Of a DNA stretch of 64,000 bases, positions 29,209-38,407 are shown one piece after another. The notes under the pieces are model-generated. The model was not told where the DNA came from, did not search any database, and saw nothing but the letters and a program-made list of their open reading frames with translations. The position numbers and the translations under genes were made by a program. Source of the DNA: an uncultured Flaviramulus sp. (GTDB lineage Bacteria; Bacteroidota; Bacteroidia; Flavobacteriales; Flavobacteriaceae); the NCBI GenBank assembly GCA_947495125.1, contig CANLXL010000011.1, forward strand, positions 96,385 to 160,384, given 5' to 3'. Positions within the stretch are counted from its first letter, which is position 1, and every line of letters begins with the position of its first letter.

Positions 29209-32200
29209 TCATTGGGACAGACTCTTTTTTTTAAATCTAATACCGGCTATAATCGCCACGATCACCATAAGTGCGGCTAAAACATATACGAAATTTGGAA
29301 TTGGGAGCGGATCACCTGCAGCATAGCTATGCAATCCGGAGAGGTAATAGTTAACCCCAAAAGAGGTCATTATAATAGACCAAAAGGCGAACATACTGGC
29401 TACATTGAGCACATAGATAGTATTCAGTTTGGGAACAAAACGCAAGTGCAAAACAATAGCGTATACAATGATGCTTATCAGTGCCCAGGTTTCTTTGGGA
29501 TCCCATGCCCAGTAGCGCCCCCAGGATTCATTAGCCCAAACACCCCCTAAAAAAGTCCCGATGGCCAATACAAACAATCCTATTGTCATGGCTATTTCAT
29601 TGATATACGTGAGTTCCTTTATTTTAACATCGATAACTACTTTAGTTTTAGGCGTTTTAAAAATGATCAATATCAAAGCCATGAGCCCCAAAACTGCGGA
29701 TAATGCCAATGGCGCATAACTACTAACGATCGTGGCCACATGAATTTTAAGCCAGTAAGACTTTAATACCGGCATTAAATTGGTGATTTCGGGATTCAAC
29801 CAATCGAGGTAACTAACAAACAATAATGCCCCCGAAAACAAGGTCGACAAAGGCAGAGCGAAATCTGATTTTCTGAAGGAAATTAAGCCACTTAACACCA
29901 ACACCCAGGCCACAAATATGAGCATTTCGTAACCATTACTCCAAGGCGCATGCTGTGCAATATACCAGCGTAAAAGAATATTTCCCGTAAAACATAAAAA
30001 GAAGACTAAGGTTAAAACAATAAGCATGTCGTTTAAAACAGTCAACCATTTTTGTTTCGAAAACATACGAGCTATAGCAAGAACCAGTAGTACAAAGCCC
30101 AACGTAAAAAACACTTGAAATAACCAAAAGTTTACATTTGCTTTATTGTACCATATCTCGGCCTCTATGCGCTGTGATGTTGGAATGATCTCTGCAGCCA
30201 AAACATCCTGATACTTTTTGATGTATGCCAATTTCTCATGAGCACTTTTATAGTCCTTGACAACCAAATCTTTAAAGTATGATGGAATGATGCTCTTGGT
30301 GAACCTAGCATCCTCTTCAGGAAAATCCTCAAAATGGTGGGTATAGCTAAACCAGGTATCGTTTTTATCGTTCTTGTTTGGGAAAATCTTTAAATAGTTT
30401 CCGGCTAATACATTATATAATACATTAAAACGCTCATCAATTTTTAGAACTTCCTTATCAAATTCATTCCGTTCAGAGGGCTTATTTTTATTGGCCTCCT
30501 CCACAGGGCTGGTTAGTAAATAATTCCCTTGTTCGTCCAAAAGGTTCCCAAACGTTATAAGTCCGTTTTTCCCTTTGGGAATCGTATCGAAAAGAGATTT
30601 AACCTTTTCAAAATCTACTTTTATAAAAGGTACATGCTGCCATAATTGGGGTAACATATGCATGGCCAAAAAGGTCTGATTTGCATCTAACAAAATATCC
30701 TGATCCTTTAATGGGTACTTAAATTTTGATGTTCTGGAAATCTTCCTTAAAAATTCGGAGGCTAAAGTGTTTATTGGTTTAATACGTCCGTCTAAATCCT
30801 GAACCAGTAGTCTCCCAAAAAAATCGGAATGACCTTGATCTACCTGAAAATTTGTCAATGCCTTTTCAACAGCAACAGTTAAGGAATCTGTTTGTTGCCC
30901 AAAGGCTCCTGATATTCCAAAAAACAGAACAAATATCGCAGCCAACTGGTCTTTCTTGAGCTGCTTTAATTTTGAATTGATCAGCCTAAAACGAGATGCC
31001 TTTCCGAAAAAGGTAAAAAACATGCCTAGAGTCATTAAAAAATACCCTAAGTATGTCACGTAAGTTCCTAAGCGATCATGATTGACAGAGAGCACCGTAC
31101 CTTGTTCATCGGTGTCGTAACTGGCTTGAAAAAAACGGAAGCCTTTATAATCCAAAACATTATTCATAAATATTCTGAAGGGCATTTTGTCCTCATGATC
31201 TAAAACGGTGACTTCGCTGGCATAGGCCGACGGACTTGAAGACCCGGGGTATCGTTCCAGCTGAAAATCATTTAGCTGAATTGAGAACGGGGTTTTAATG
31301 GCTGCTGCGCCATAAGATAATATCACTTTTAGTCCTTCTATTTCAATATCATGATGTGTTGGCAAAAACCCCCGTCTGTAGAGTATGTTCACCTTTTTTT
31401 CAACATCATTAATACGAACGTTGGTGATTAATGCATCATCCTTGGTTTTATCATTATCTTTTAGTTTTTCCGAAGCACTTTTTAGCTGAAACTTCCCCTT
31501 TTTATAATATCTTAACGGAACAAAAGAAAAGTCTCCGGCTCTATATAATGTCCGAAGCGTTATCCCCTGAATACTATCTTTAGACACTTTTCCGGCTTGC
31601 TGAGAGGACATGATGAAAAAATCCAAGTCGTATGGTGCCTGTATACTGAATGCCCCATTGGTCTCACTTATATTGATGATGCCTTCTTTATTTGAATCGA
31701 AACCAACTTCATGCTGATGTGTTCCTATGCTTTGGATTTCTCCCTTCTTAAGGTATATGGTATTCCTGCCATTCCCTTCCGTGACCACCATTTCTAAAAG
31801 GGGTTCGCCATCTTCGGCTTCAATGACTTCGGCTTCAGCATCGGCAATAAAGTTATGATACGAAACCTTAACGGTTTGATCTTGAAATATCGTTTCCAAT
31901 TCAAAATCATTATCGCTAATTGGTGAAAAGGATAATTCCTTTTTTATGGTTTTTGAATGCGTTCCATCGGTTATGGTTACTGATAAAAAATTGGTATCAG
32001 ATATAACAATGTTTGATGATGCACCTTCACGAATACGCATGATGCCGCTATAAGAGGTGTATCGCGTTATGGCCGACCCCAAAACGATGACAATAAATGC
32101 GATATGAAACAACAGAATGGCCCTTTTTTCCTTACGGAACAGATTATATTTAAAAATATTAGCAATAAATGAAATCACCAGCCCGAATAAAACAAGTTCA

Positions 32201-32349
32201 AACCACCAGGAATCATAAATAGCGACCCAGGCGGTGGCTGTACCAAAATCGTTTTCTATAAATGTGGCCACTGCCATGGCAACTGCAAAAACAAGTAATA
32301 GCAACAAGGCTAAGCTTGAGGATGATAAAATTTTATATAGTCTTTGCAT
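29209..32349 (-). CDS. ccsBA: CcsB-CcsA fusion, cytochrome c heme-attachment machinery
   Basis: A 1046-residue integral membrane protein. The N-terminal half is ResB/CcsB-like, with membrane segments near residues 10-30, 45-65 and 80-100, a long extracytoplasmic domain, and another segment near 430-455. The C-terminal part (from about 750) is CcsA/ResC-like and holds the heme-handling WWD motif WGRYWAWDPKETWAL at about 943-957. Such fusions (system II) export heme and attach it to c-type cytochromes. Located next to nrfA, it could serve the unusual CxxCK heme site of NrfA as well as the CxxCH sites. A strong hairpin separates it from nrfA, so it may be expressed at a lower level. Confidence 0.93.
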   Translation of the reverse strand: MQRLYKILSSSSLALLLLLVFAVAMAVATFIENDFGTATAWVAIYDSWWFELVLFGLVISFIANIFKYNLFRKEKRAILLFHIAFIVIVLGSAITRYTSYSGIMRIREGASSNIVISDTNFLSVTITDGTHSKTIKKELSFSPISDNDFELETIFQDQTVKVSYHNFIADAEAEVIEAEDGEPLLEMVVTEGNGRNTIYLKKGEIQSIGTHQHEVGFDSNKEGIINISETNGAFSIQAPYDLDFFIMSSQQAGKVSKDSIQGITLRTLYRAGDFSFVPLRYYKKGKFQLKSASEKLKDNDKTKDDALITNVRINDVEKKVNILYRRGFLPTHHDIEIEGLKVILSYGAAAIKTPFSIQLNDFQLERYPGSSSPSAYASEVTVLDHEDKMPFRIFMNNVLDYKGFRFFQASYDTDEQGTVLSVNHDRLGTYVTYLGYFLMTLGMFFTFFGKASRFRLINSKLKQLKKDQLAAIFVLFFGISGAFGQQTDSLTVAVEKALTNFQVDQGHSDFFGRLLVQDLDGRIKPINTLASEFLRKISRTSKFKYPLKDQDILLDANQTFLAMHMLPQLWQHVPFIKVDFEKVKSLFDTIPKGKNGLITFGNLLDEQGNYLLTSPVEEANKNKPSERNEFDKEVLKIDERFNVLYNVLAGNYLKIFPNKNDKNDTWFSYTHHFEDFPEEDARFTKSIIPSYFKDLVVKDYKSAHEKLAYIKKYQDVLAAEIIPTSQRIEAEIWYNKANVNFWLFQVFFTLGFVLLVLAIARMFSKQKWLTVLNDMLIVLTLVFFLCFTGNILLRWYIAQHAPWSNGYEMLIFVAWVLVLSGLISFRKSDFALPLSTLFSGALLFVSYLDWLNPEITNLMPVLKSYWLKIHVATIVSSYAPLALSAVLGLMALILIIFKTPKTKVVIDVKIKELTYINEIAMTIGLFVLAIGTFLGGVWANESWGRYWAWDPKETWALISIIVYAIVLHLRFVPKLNTIYVLNVASMFAFWSIIMTSFGVNYYLSGLHSYAAGDPLPIPNFVYVLAALMVIVAIIAGIRFKKKSLSQ

Positions 32350-32369
32350 GGATATGTTTTTAAAAGAAG

Positions 32370-32410
32370 AAGATAGCTTTTAAGATCATTTTATCGTTAA
32401 AAGCTATCTT
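32370..32410 (-). terminator. Hairpin between nrfA and ccsBA
   Basis: Perfect 14-bp inverted repeat AAGATAGCTTTTAA / TTAAAAGCTATCTT with a 13-base loop, followed on the minus strand by CTTCTTTTA. It lies 28 bp after the nrfA stop and 20 bp before the ccsBA start. It can terminate nrfHA transcription, allow partial read-through into ccsBA, or protect the 3' end of the nrfHA mRNA. Confidence 0.75.
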
Positions 32411-32438
32411 TTCAATACGAAATAAACACTGGGAAAAA

Positions 32439-33938
32439 TCACTTATTGTTCATTGAAACCTGTTCAGTATCATATTTGGATTCACGCTCTTTTGCTGCTT
32501 CTAACCATTCAGGCACCAATGTTTTCTTAAATGTTTCTTTATCCTGTTTCATTTTTTCTGGATCCAGGCCAATATAGATTTGCGCTTTTTCTTTGGTAGA
32601 AATATCGGGCATTTCCACAGGTTTATTATGTCCGAGTTCAGCCAATAAACGGGCTATTTTCACCCGTCCTTCAATGGCTTTATCCAAACCGCTACTAATC
32701 ACTCTGGCCGTTTCTACCGGCGAATGGAAAGACGCACCATGAGCAGCCGCAGAATAATCCCAGCGCCATTGGGCATGACGAATATCGGTCAATATAGCTT
32801 TCATTTGGTCTTCGGTAGCACCTAAATCCCAGCATTTTTTGGCTTCTACATGCATTCTCACCAGAGCATCTTCAAGCTTTAGTCTGCTCTCTGTAGATTT
32901 TTGCTGACGCTCAAAAACGTTTCTCTTTAATTTATCTGAATCTTCTCTATGGCATACCTGACATGCATTGGCCACATTATTTAAAGGAGACTGAATATGG
33001 TGATCTGTGAATTTCTGACCACCTTCACTCTTATAAGGCATATGGCAATCGGCACAAGAAACACCTCTATCCGCATGCACTCCGGTCAAGTAAGTTTCAT
33101 AACCGGGATGCTGTGCTTTTAACATGGGTGCACGACTTAATTTGTGTGTCCAATCTTTAAATTCCAAATCATCATAGTATTTTTCCATAGCTTCGAAAGA
33201 CATACCATTTTTCCAAGGAAACTTTAAATAAGGAATCCCCTCTTTGCCCGGCAAATTTTTATCGAAATAATATTCTACATGGCATTGTGCACATACGAGT
33301 GATCGCATTTCCTGATGGGTCGCGTTATTGATATCTTTACCCATCGCTTGAAAAGCCTCTACCAATGCCGGTCTGGATATGGTAAGTTTCATAGTTTTAG
33401 AATCATGACAATCGGCACACCCTATGGGATTAACCACTTCTTCTCCTTTATCGGCCCATTTGCCCTTGTAAAATTCTGCGACACCTTTCTCATTCATTAA
33501 ACGCGGTACATCCGGACTTTTACAAGTCCAACATGTGGCAGGCATGGGGCCATCACCTTTTCCTTTGGGTGCTCCGGTTCTTAACGTATTGGTCAGATCT
33601 TCAATAGCATATTGATGTCCTCTACCCTGATTATAGTCTTTGGCAAATCCATAACCCGCAAAAAGAACAACTAATCGTGTATCTTCATGTAACATATCGC
33701 GCATAGCTGAACCGCCCTGCAAGGATACAAACGAGGTATCTGTAGTTTGTAAAAATGATTGATATTCTGCCGGAAAATTTTTCCCCCACTCAGCATTTCT
33801 AGGTTCATTTTCAGATATTTCTACCTGAGGTACATACTTGTATTTGGCCTCATTTTTTCGGTTTAAAATACTTGAAGCTAATAATCCTAGTAAAAACACT
33901 ACTATCGCTGTAACAATGAATAATACTTTATTTTTCAT
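32439..33938 (-). CDS. nrfA: Ammonia-forming cytochrome c nitrite reductase, catalytic subunit
   Basis: A 499-residue periplasmic pentaheme cytochrome with one N-terminal membrane segment or signal (residues 5-25). Five heme motifs: CWTCK at 136-140 (the special lysine-ligated catalytic heme), CADCH 174-178, CAQCH 216-220, CADCH 295-299 and CQVCH 326-330. This is the diagnostic NrfA pattern. The enzyme reduces nitrite to ammonium with six electrons. nrfH lies 12 bp upstream as electron donor, and downstream a hairpin precedes the ccsBA heme-attachment gene. Together with napDAB it completes nitrate-to-ammonium reduction. Confidence 0.97.
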   Translation of the reverse strand: MKNKVLFIVTAIVVFLLGLLASSILNRKNEAKYKYVPQVEISENEPRNAEWGKNFPAEYQSFLQTTDTSFVSLQGGSAMRDMLHEDTRLVVLFAGYGFAKDYNQGRGHQYAIEDLTNTLRTGAPKGKGDGPMPATCWTCKSPDVPRLMNEKGVAEFYKGKWADKGEEVVNPIGCADCHDSKTMKLTISRPALVEAFQAMGKDINNATHQEMRSLVCAQCHVEYYFDKNLPGKEGIPYLKFPWKNGMSFEAMEKYYDDLEFKDWTHKLSRAPMLKAQHPGYETYLTGVHADRGVSCADCHMPYKSEGGQKFTDHHIQSPLNNVANACQVCHREDSDKLKRNVFERQQKSTESRLKLEDALVRMHVEAKKCWDLGATEDQMKAILTDIRHAQWRWDYSAAAHGASFHSPVETARVISSGLDKAIEGRVKIARLLAELGHNKPVEMPDISTKEKAQIYIGLDPEKMKQDKETFKKTLVPEWLEAAKERESKYDTEQVSMNNK

Positions 33939-33950
33939 CTTGATTTAATT

Positions 33951-34550
33951 TTATTGATCGTCTATTTCTTTTTGTAACCATTCGGGAATAACTGTCTCTT
34001 CGGTATCAGTTGGTATCGGAGCTATGTTATTCTTTATCGTTGATATCCCATGAACAGTACCATGAGGAACTTCCTGATGACAACTCCAACATTTTCGTTC
34101 TGTTCTGTTTTTTGAATGATCTGCTATATACCCATCATATTTGGTTTGGGTAACTTGCTGAACGTGGCAGCGGATACAGTTATTCTGCACCACTTCTTCA
34201 GATTCTTCACGCATAAACATCACCTCGGGTTCTGCTCTTAACGTAAATATCGAAGCATGAAACAAGCCATCTTTAGCTTTAAAATAATACTTGTTGAATA
34301 TGTTATTATGGGGGACATGACAATCATTACAATTCGCCCATTCCCTGTGGGAACTGTGCATCCAGCTATTATAAACCGGGGTCATTACGTGGCAGTTAAC
34401 GCAGGCCTGAGGCTTGTCCGACATATAAGAGATGACTTCCGCTTCCTTCGCCATAAAAAACCCCAAACCGGTCATCGCAGCGATTAAAAAAACCGCGACG
34501 GGTCGCCATCGCGATCTTTTATCTGGTAGTATATTTTTCTTAACATTCAC
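33951..34550 (-). CDS. nrfH: Cytochrome c nitrite reductase small subunit, menaquinol oxidase
   Basis: A 199-residue NapC/NirT-family tetraheme protein anchored by one N-terminal helix (about residues 17-33). Heme motifs: CVNCH at 50-54 followed by VM, placing a methionine as expected for NrfH heme 1, then CNDCH 74-78, CIRCH 125-129 and CWSCH 154-158. It takes electrons from menaquinol and passes them to NrfA, encoded 12 bp downstream. The upstream region carries the shared palindromic site and a TATTTTTA box. This makes nrfHA a separate transcription unit from the nap genes. Confidence 0.95.
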   Translation of the reverse strand: MNVKKNILPDKRSRWRPVAVFLIAAMTGLGFFMAKEAEVISYMSDKPQACVNCHVMTPVYNSWMHSSHREWANCNDCHVPHNNIFNKYYFKAKDGLFHASIFTLRAEPEVMFMREESEEVVQNNCIRCHVQQVTQTKYDGYIADHSKNRTERKCWSCHQEVPHGTVHGISTIKNNIAPIPTDTEETVIPEWLQKEIDDQ

Positions 34551-34621
34551 ATGGTTGTATTTTATGTAAGGTAAGACTTATTAAAAATCACCTCTAATAT
34601 AACTAAAATTGTTAGGCCTTG

Positions 34622-34664
34622 TAAAAATACTATCAATTAAAATTTCAAAAACTAACAAATATCA
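34622..34664 (-). promoter_or_regulatory. Putative FNR/CRP-type class II promoter of nrfHA
   Basis: On the minus strand a TATTTTTA box (34629 down to 34622), one base off TAnnTTTG, lies downstream of a 12-bp site at 34653-34664 (plus strand TAACAAATATCA). The predicted start, 34615, puts the site centre at -43.5, identical to the porin promoter. The leader before nrfH would be about 65 nt. Confidence 0.55.
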
Positions 34665-34690
34665 TAGATTGAATTTTCTTTAAAAAAAGT

Positions 34691-35914
34691 TTACTTTTTC
34701 TTCTTATATCGAAGTTTACCTAACTCAATACCAATAGCTGTTTTGGCGAGTATGGTAAACACAAAAGCACCGAGTGCCCATATACCAAGGGTTACACCAA
34801 CTTCTATTTTGGTGGGCAGATACTCTGCGATTTTACCATAAGGTCCGGGAATAAATCCGGGCACAATAAGTCCGAATCCCTTTTCAATCCAAATGGCGAT
34901 AAACAATATAAAACATGAAAAGAACAAGACTTTAAAGTTATTTCTTAGTTTATGAAACGTTAGTAGAACGGTTGCCAGAACGTTTAGAGGAATGGCCGTC
35001 CATATCCAGGGTAGCAGTGCATCTTTTCCATGTAATCCAAAGAATAAGTAATAGGCACTTTCACTATGATGTGTCGGGGCATAAAACTCTTTGAATAATT
35101 CAGAAACCAGCATAATCAAATTAATTTGAGCAGCTACAGTGACAACCATGGCAATTTTTTTGATGGTCTTATCTTCTACTTTAAAAGCCGTGTAGGTTCT
35201 TATTATGGCCAAAACCAGAATAATCAATGCAGGTCCTGCCGCAAATGCAGATGCCAAAAACCGAGGGCCTAATAAGGCATTGTTCCAAAATGGTCGTGCC
35301 TGTAGCCCCTGGTATAAGAATGCAGTAACCAAATGAATACCAACCGCCCAAAACACAGATAAAAATGCCCCTGGAATGTATACGTTCGATTTCGCTTCCT
35401 TGCCCTGATAATGTCTGAAAAGAATGTAAAACGGAATGGTGATATTAATGAATAGATAACCATTAAGCACGAGGACATCCCAGGTTAACATCGAGCTGGG
35501 AAAATTAAAAACTCCTATCCCGGGAATCATATGCCATAAAACTGATGGTCCGCCCATATCAGCAATGACAAAGGCCAAACACATGATCAATGCCGCAACA
35601 GCTAATCCTTCACCGATGAGAACCGCTTGCTTAAAATCTATGTCTTTTAATATATAGGTCGGTAATACCAGCATAACGGCGGCAGCGGCTACCCCAACTA
35701 AAAATGTGAAGTTAGAAATGTATAATCCCCAACTCACTCTATCAGTCATTCCTGTTACACTGAGGCCCTGATCCAACTGAATGGTATAACAATACATGCC
35801 TACCAGCATAATAAACGTCAAGGCCGCCATCCATATATGGTATCTTTTTGAACCGTGTGTAATGGTATCTAAACTATCCATTACTAAACTTTTAAACACT
35901 TTTAATCGTCTCAT
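34691..35914 (-). CDS. NrfD/PsrC-like membrane quinol-interacting subunit
   Basis: A 407-residue polytopic membrane protein with about ten hydrophobic helices, of the NrfD/PsrC/HybB family. Segments such as SWGLYISNFTFLVGVAAAAV and DVLVLNGYLFINITIPFY are typical. These proteins exchange electrons with (mena)quinol and partner with a ferredoxin-like four-cluster subunit, encoded 14 bp upstream. In this operon the pair follows napDA-napB and a tetraheme lipoprotein, so it is likely the menaquinol dehydrogenase feeding the nitrate reductase. That would replace NapC or NapGH, which are absent. The gene order supports this; direct proof is lacking. Confidence 0.88.
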   Translation of the reverse strand: MRRLKVFKSLVMDSLDTITHGSKRYHIWMAALTFIMLVGMYCYTIQLDQGLSVTGMTDRVSWGLYISNFTFLVGVAAAAVMLVLPTYILKDIDFKQAVLIGEGLAVAALIMCLAFVIADMGGPSVLWHMIPGIGVFNFPSSMLTWDVLVLNGYLFINITIPFYILFRHYQGKEAKSNVYIPGAFLSVFWAVGIHLVTAFLYQGLQARPFWNNALLGPRFLASAFAAGPALIILVLAIIRTYTAFKVEDKTIKKIAMVVTVAAQINLIMLVSELFKEFYAPTHHSESAYYLFFGLHGKDALLPWIWTAIPLNVLATVLLTFHKLRNNFKVLFFSCFILFIAIWIEKGFGLIVPGFIPGPYGKIAEYLPTKIEVGVTLGIWALGAFVFTILAKTAIGIELGKLRYKKKK

Positions 35915-35928
35915 TTACTGCATGTTTA

Positions 35929-37053
35929 TCAATCCATAAAATACCAGAATTTGGGTTCTGTTCCCAAATCTTCCTTCAGTCTAAATACTTTTTTGTTCTC
36001 CAACACCCATCTGATCGTACTGTTGGGGTCTAATAAATTTCCGAAAATACGCGCACCGGTAGGACAAGCTTCAACGCATGCCGGGTTTTTACCCGCTCTG
36101 GATCGCTGTACACAAAACGTACATTTTTCCATAACACCTTTCTTGCGCATGCGATTTCCCAAGTAATGCTGATTTTTATTAATGTCCGCTTCCGGAACTT
36201 CAGGCTTACTCCAATTGAAGCGTCTCCCATCATAAGGACAGGCCGCCATACAATAGCGGCAGCCTACACACCAGTCGTAATCTACAACCACAAGACCATC
36301 ATCTTCTCGCCAGGTGGCTTGGACAGGGCACACATCAACACAAGGTGGATTATCACAATGAAAGCACTGCGTACCCATGTAAAAATGACCTTCAGCTGGA
36401 ACTTCATGGTAGTAATTATCGTCTGCTTCGTTGAAATTAAAGCCCTTACCATCCTTCATTTCATGAATACGAATGTATTGCATTTGGGAACTTCTATCCT
36501 GATTATTCTCTTCAACACAGGCACTCACGCAATCCATATAACCCTGGCATTTCGAAATATTAAAGGCATAACCGAATAAGACGTTATCCTCGGCATTTTT
36601 TGAGGACATATTCAGGTTTTTTCCTGTTCTTAACTGGTAGGAACGAACCAGTCTGTTAACCGTAGCATTTTTTTCGTCATCGGTCATCAATTTATAGTTT
36701 CCTTTAAATTGTTCTTCCCAATCGATCTGTGCTTTTTCTTTACTCTCGTCTCCGGAAAGCATACTGCACGAAGTGCTTACCGCTCCAGCACCAATAGCCA
36801 AACTTGCCGTTAATTTTTTAAAGGCTGTACGGCGGTCCATTTTCACATCAAAAACCTGATCGAAACCATCTTTTTGCCTTTCATCACCGATAGCAGCAAT
36901 AACGGCCTCATCAAAATCTTCGTTACTTATATGCTGCGAATTTGACGACGATCCGCAACCTCCCGAAGTCTTTCCGCAACCGCATGATTTGGAAGATTCT
37001 TTTTCTTTCCTTCCCAGGTTTAACGAAAACCATGTTTTGTTTTTACTACTCAT
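35929..37053 (-). CDS. NrfC/DmsB-like 4Fe-4S ferredoxin subunit with internal Tat-type signal
   Basis: A 374-residue protein. Residues 1-70 are a polar extension with a cysteine-rich stretch (CGCGKTSGGCG). A twin-arginine segment MDRRTAFKK at 72-80 leads to a hydrophobic stretch and a lipobox-like STSC (Cys96). The rest has four cysteine groups: CQGYMDCVSACVEE; CFHCDNPPCVDVCP; CVGCRYCMAACP; and CTFCVQRS with CVEACP. This four-[4Fe-4S] layout is that of NrfC/PsrB/DmsB. It should take electrons from the NrfD-like partner on the periplasmic side. Its position between the heme proteins and the NrfD-like gene supports a role in the nitrate pathway. Confidence 0.88.
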   Translation of the reverse strand: MSSKNKTWFSLNLGRKEKESSKSCGCGKTSGGCGSSSNSQHISNEDFDEAVIAAIGDERQKDGFDQVFDVKMDRRTAFKKLTASLAIGAGAVSTSCSMLSGDESKEKAQIDWEEQFKGNYKLMTDDEKNATVNRLVRSYQLRTGKNLNMSSKNAEDNVLFGYAFNISKCQGYMDCVSACVEENNQDRSSQMQYIRIHEMKDGKGFNFNEADDNYYHEVPAEGHFYMGTQCFHCDNPPCVDVCPVQATWREDDGLVVVDYDWCVGCRYCMAACPYDGRRFNWSKPEVPEADINKNQHYLGNRMRKKGVMEKCTFCVQRSRAGKNPACVEACPTGARIFGNLLDPNSTIRWVLENKKVFRLKEDLGTEPKFWYFMD

Positions 37054-37089
37054 ACCTTAACTATTATTAAAACCATAAATGGTATTCAA

Positions 37090-37719
37090 TTACTCTCTTT
37101 CTATGACCTTTTGCGTATTAAATCTTGCCGGCCATTTTGACGCGATATGCGGATCATGTGGGTTATGACAATTTACACAGGTCATAGATACCCTGGGTGG
37201 TGCCCAACCACCGATACGTTTTCCGTGCGCACCGCCCTTCCAATCTTCAAATTGTTTGGTATGGCACTGGCTGCACAGGTTATAACTTTTATTAAAATCT
37301 ATTTGTTGTCCTGTTAAACTCGTTAAATCATCCATGCTGTCAGTATTATGGCATGTCGCACAGTTCATCGTCTTACTATTGGCGTGATTGATGTCTATAT
37401 CCCAATGGGCTTTTTTAGCCGAACCATCTTTTTCAAGCTCACCTATTGGCTTGACATGACACTCGGTACAGTTATAAGATTTTATCTGACTCTTACGCTC
37501 AGGAATTAAGAAAGCATGACCATCTTCATATATTTTGACCGTCTTGATATCATCCAAAAATGCTTCAGATGATACGGAAACCCCATCATAGTTTGCACTT
37601 TCAGATTCAATCTTATCCATAATATCATGGTATTCTTCCTCGTGTTTACAGGAAAAAAACACAACTAGTATAAGTGAGACATAGGCCAGTCGCTTCATAA
37701 TGGGTCTAATATGCTTCAT
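37090..37719 (-). CDS. Tetraheme cytochrome c lipoprotein
   Basis: About 209 residues from the ATG at 37719. A second ATG at 37698 would give a tighter lipoprotein signal, MKRLAYVSLILVVFFSC. The signal ends at FFSC, so the protein is likely a membrane-anchored lipoprotein. Four heme motifs (numbered from the 37719 start): CTECH near 84, CATCH near 120, CSQCH near 149 and CVNCH near 181. The order resembles small multiheme cytochromes of the cytochrome c3/c7 or NapM type; not the NapC family, since no N-terminal anchor helix follows that pattern. It overlaps the NapB-like gene by 14 bp or follows it by 7 bp. Likely role: electron relay between the NrfC-like subunit and NapB. Confidence 0.85.
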   Translation of the reverse strand: MKHIRPIMKRLAYVSLILVVFFSCKHEEEYHDIMDKIESESANYDGVSVSSEAFLDDIKTVKIYEDGHAFLIPERKSQIKSYNCTECHVKPIGELEKDGSAKKAHWDIDINHANSKTMNCATCHNTDSMDDLTSLTGQQIDFNKSYNLCSQCHTKQFEDWKGGAHGKRIGGWAPPRVSMTCVNCHNPHDPHIASKWPARFNTQKVIERE

Positions 37720-38404
37720 CTTGATTCGTTCTTTTAAATACACCAATATCTGTCATCTCCTTATTATTTGAGACATGGCATTGTCTACAATTCACGCGTT
37801 CGGGATGTGTCACTCTGATTTCTTTGGGAGCACTTGGTCCCGCATGACAGGATAGGCAATTTTCATGCATTTGAATTTGATGTGGTACCACCGGAGGACT
37901 CCCCTGAAGGGCATTATTAACGCCAACTTCCGGCGCATCAACCTTATGAAAATTCGTGCCTTTAAACAAACTATTGGTCTGCTGTGGTACATGACATTGT
38001 CTGCAATTCACCATTTCAGGATGCGGTGTTACCGGCGAGTAAGCCTGAAATTTCTCCACAAAGCCCCCATGTTCATGACATTTCAAACAAGCCTTACCAC
38101 CCATATTTCTTTCATCTTCAACAAAATGAGGGATGCTTGGTGGTGCGCCATGAAAAGCCCGATTATCATAGTATGTCTCTAAGGATCTCTGGTGATTTTC
38201 ATCAACAGGCATATTAACATAATCGAAAGCGTATTCTGAGCGTTCAAATACACCCGTTTCGGAAGGAATTAAAGATATCGAGGTTATATTCTCAATGGGA
38301 ACATAAGCCTCTTCTCTTCCCGTTTGATAGCTAAAGTTCCAAACCAGAATAAATGCTAAGAAGAGCAGAACGAATAAAGATATGATACCGAGTCGTTTTT
38401 TCAT
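37706..38404 (-). CDS. napB: NapB-like nitrate reductase cytochrome subunit, duplicated (four hemes)
   Basis: A 232-residue protein with an N-terminal anchor or signal (residues 5-22). Two similar halves follow. First half: GAPPSIPH at 86-93, CLKCH 106-110, then HPEMVNCRQCHVPQ with CRQCH 134-138. Second half: GSPPVVPH at 168-175, CLSCH 183-187, then HPERVNCRQCHV with CRQCH 206-210. Each half has the PPxIPH ... CLxCH ... CxQCHVPQ pattern of the diheme NapB, so the gene appears to be an internal tandem duplication carrying four hemes rather than two. It follows napA by 3 bp and passes electrons to it. Confidence 0.85.
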   Translation of the reverse strand: MKKRLGIISLFVLLFLAFILVWNFSYQTGREEAYVPIENITSISLIPSETGVFERSEYAFDYVNMPVDENHQRSLETYYDNRAFHGAPPSIPHFVEDERNMGGKACLKCHEHGGFVEKFQAYSPVTPHPEMVNCRQCHVPQQTNSLFKGTNFHKVDAPEVGVNNALQGSPPVVPHQIQMHENCLSCHAGPSAPKEIRVTHPERVNCRQCHVSNNKEMTDIGVFKRTNQDEAY

Positions 38405-38407
38405 TTG

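Noticed and set aside
36166..36579. 137-codon plus-strand frame opposite the NrfC-like gene
   Set aside because: The minus strand encodes cysteine clusters of a clear ferredoxin family; the plus frame is a by-product.
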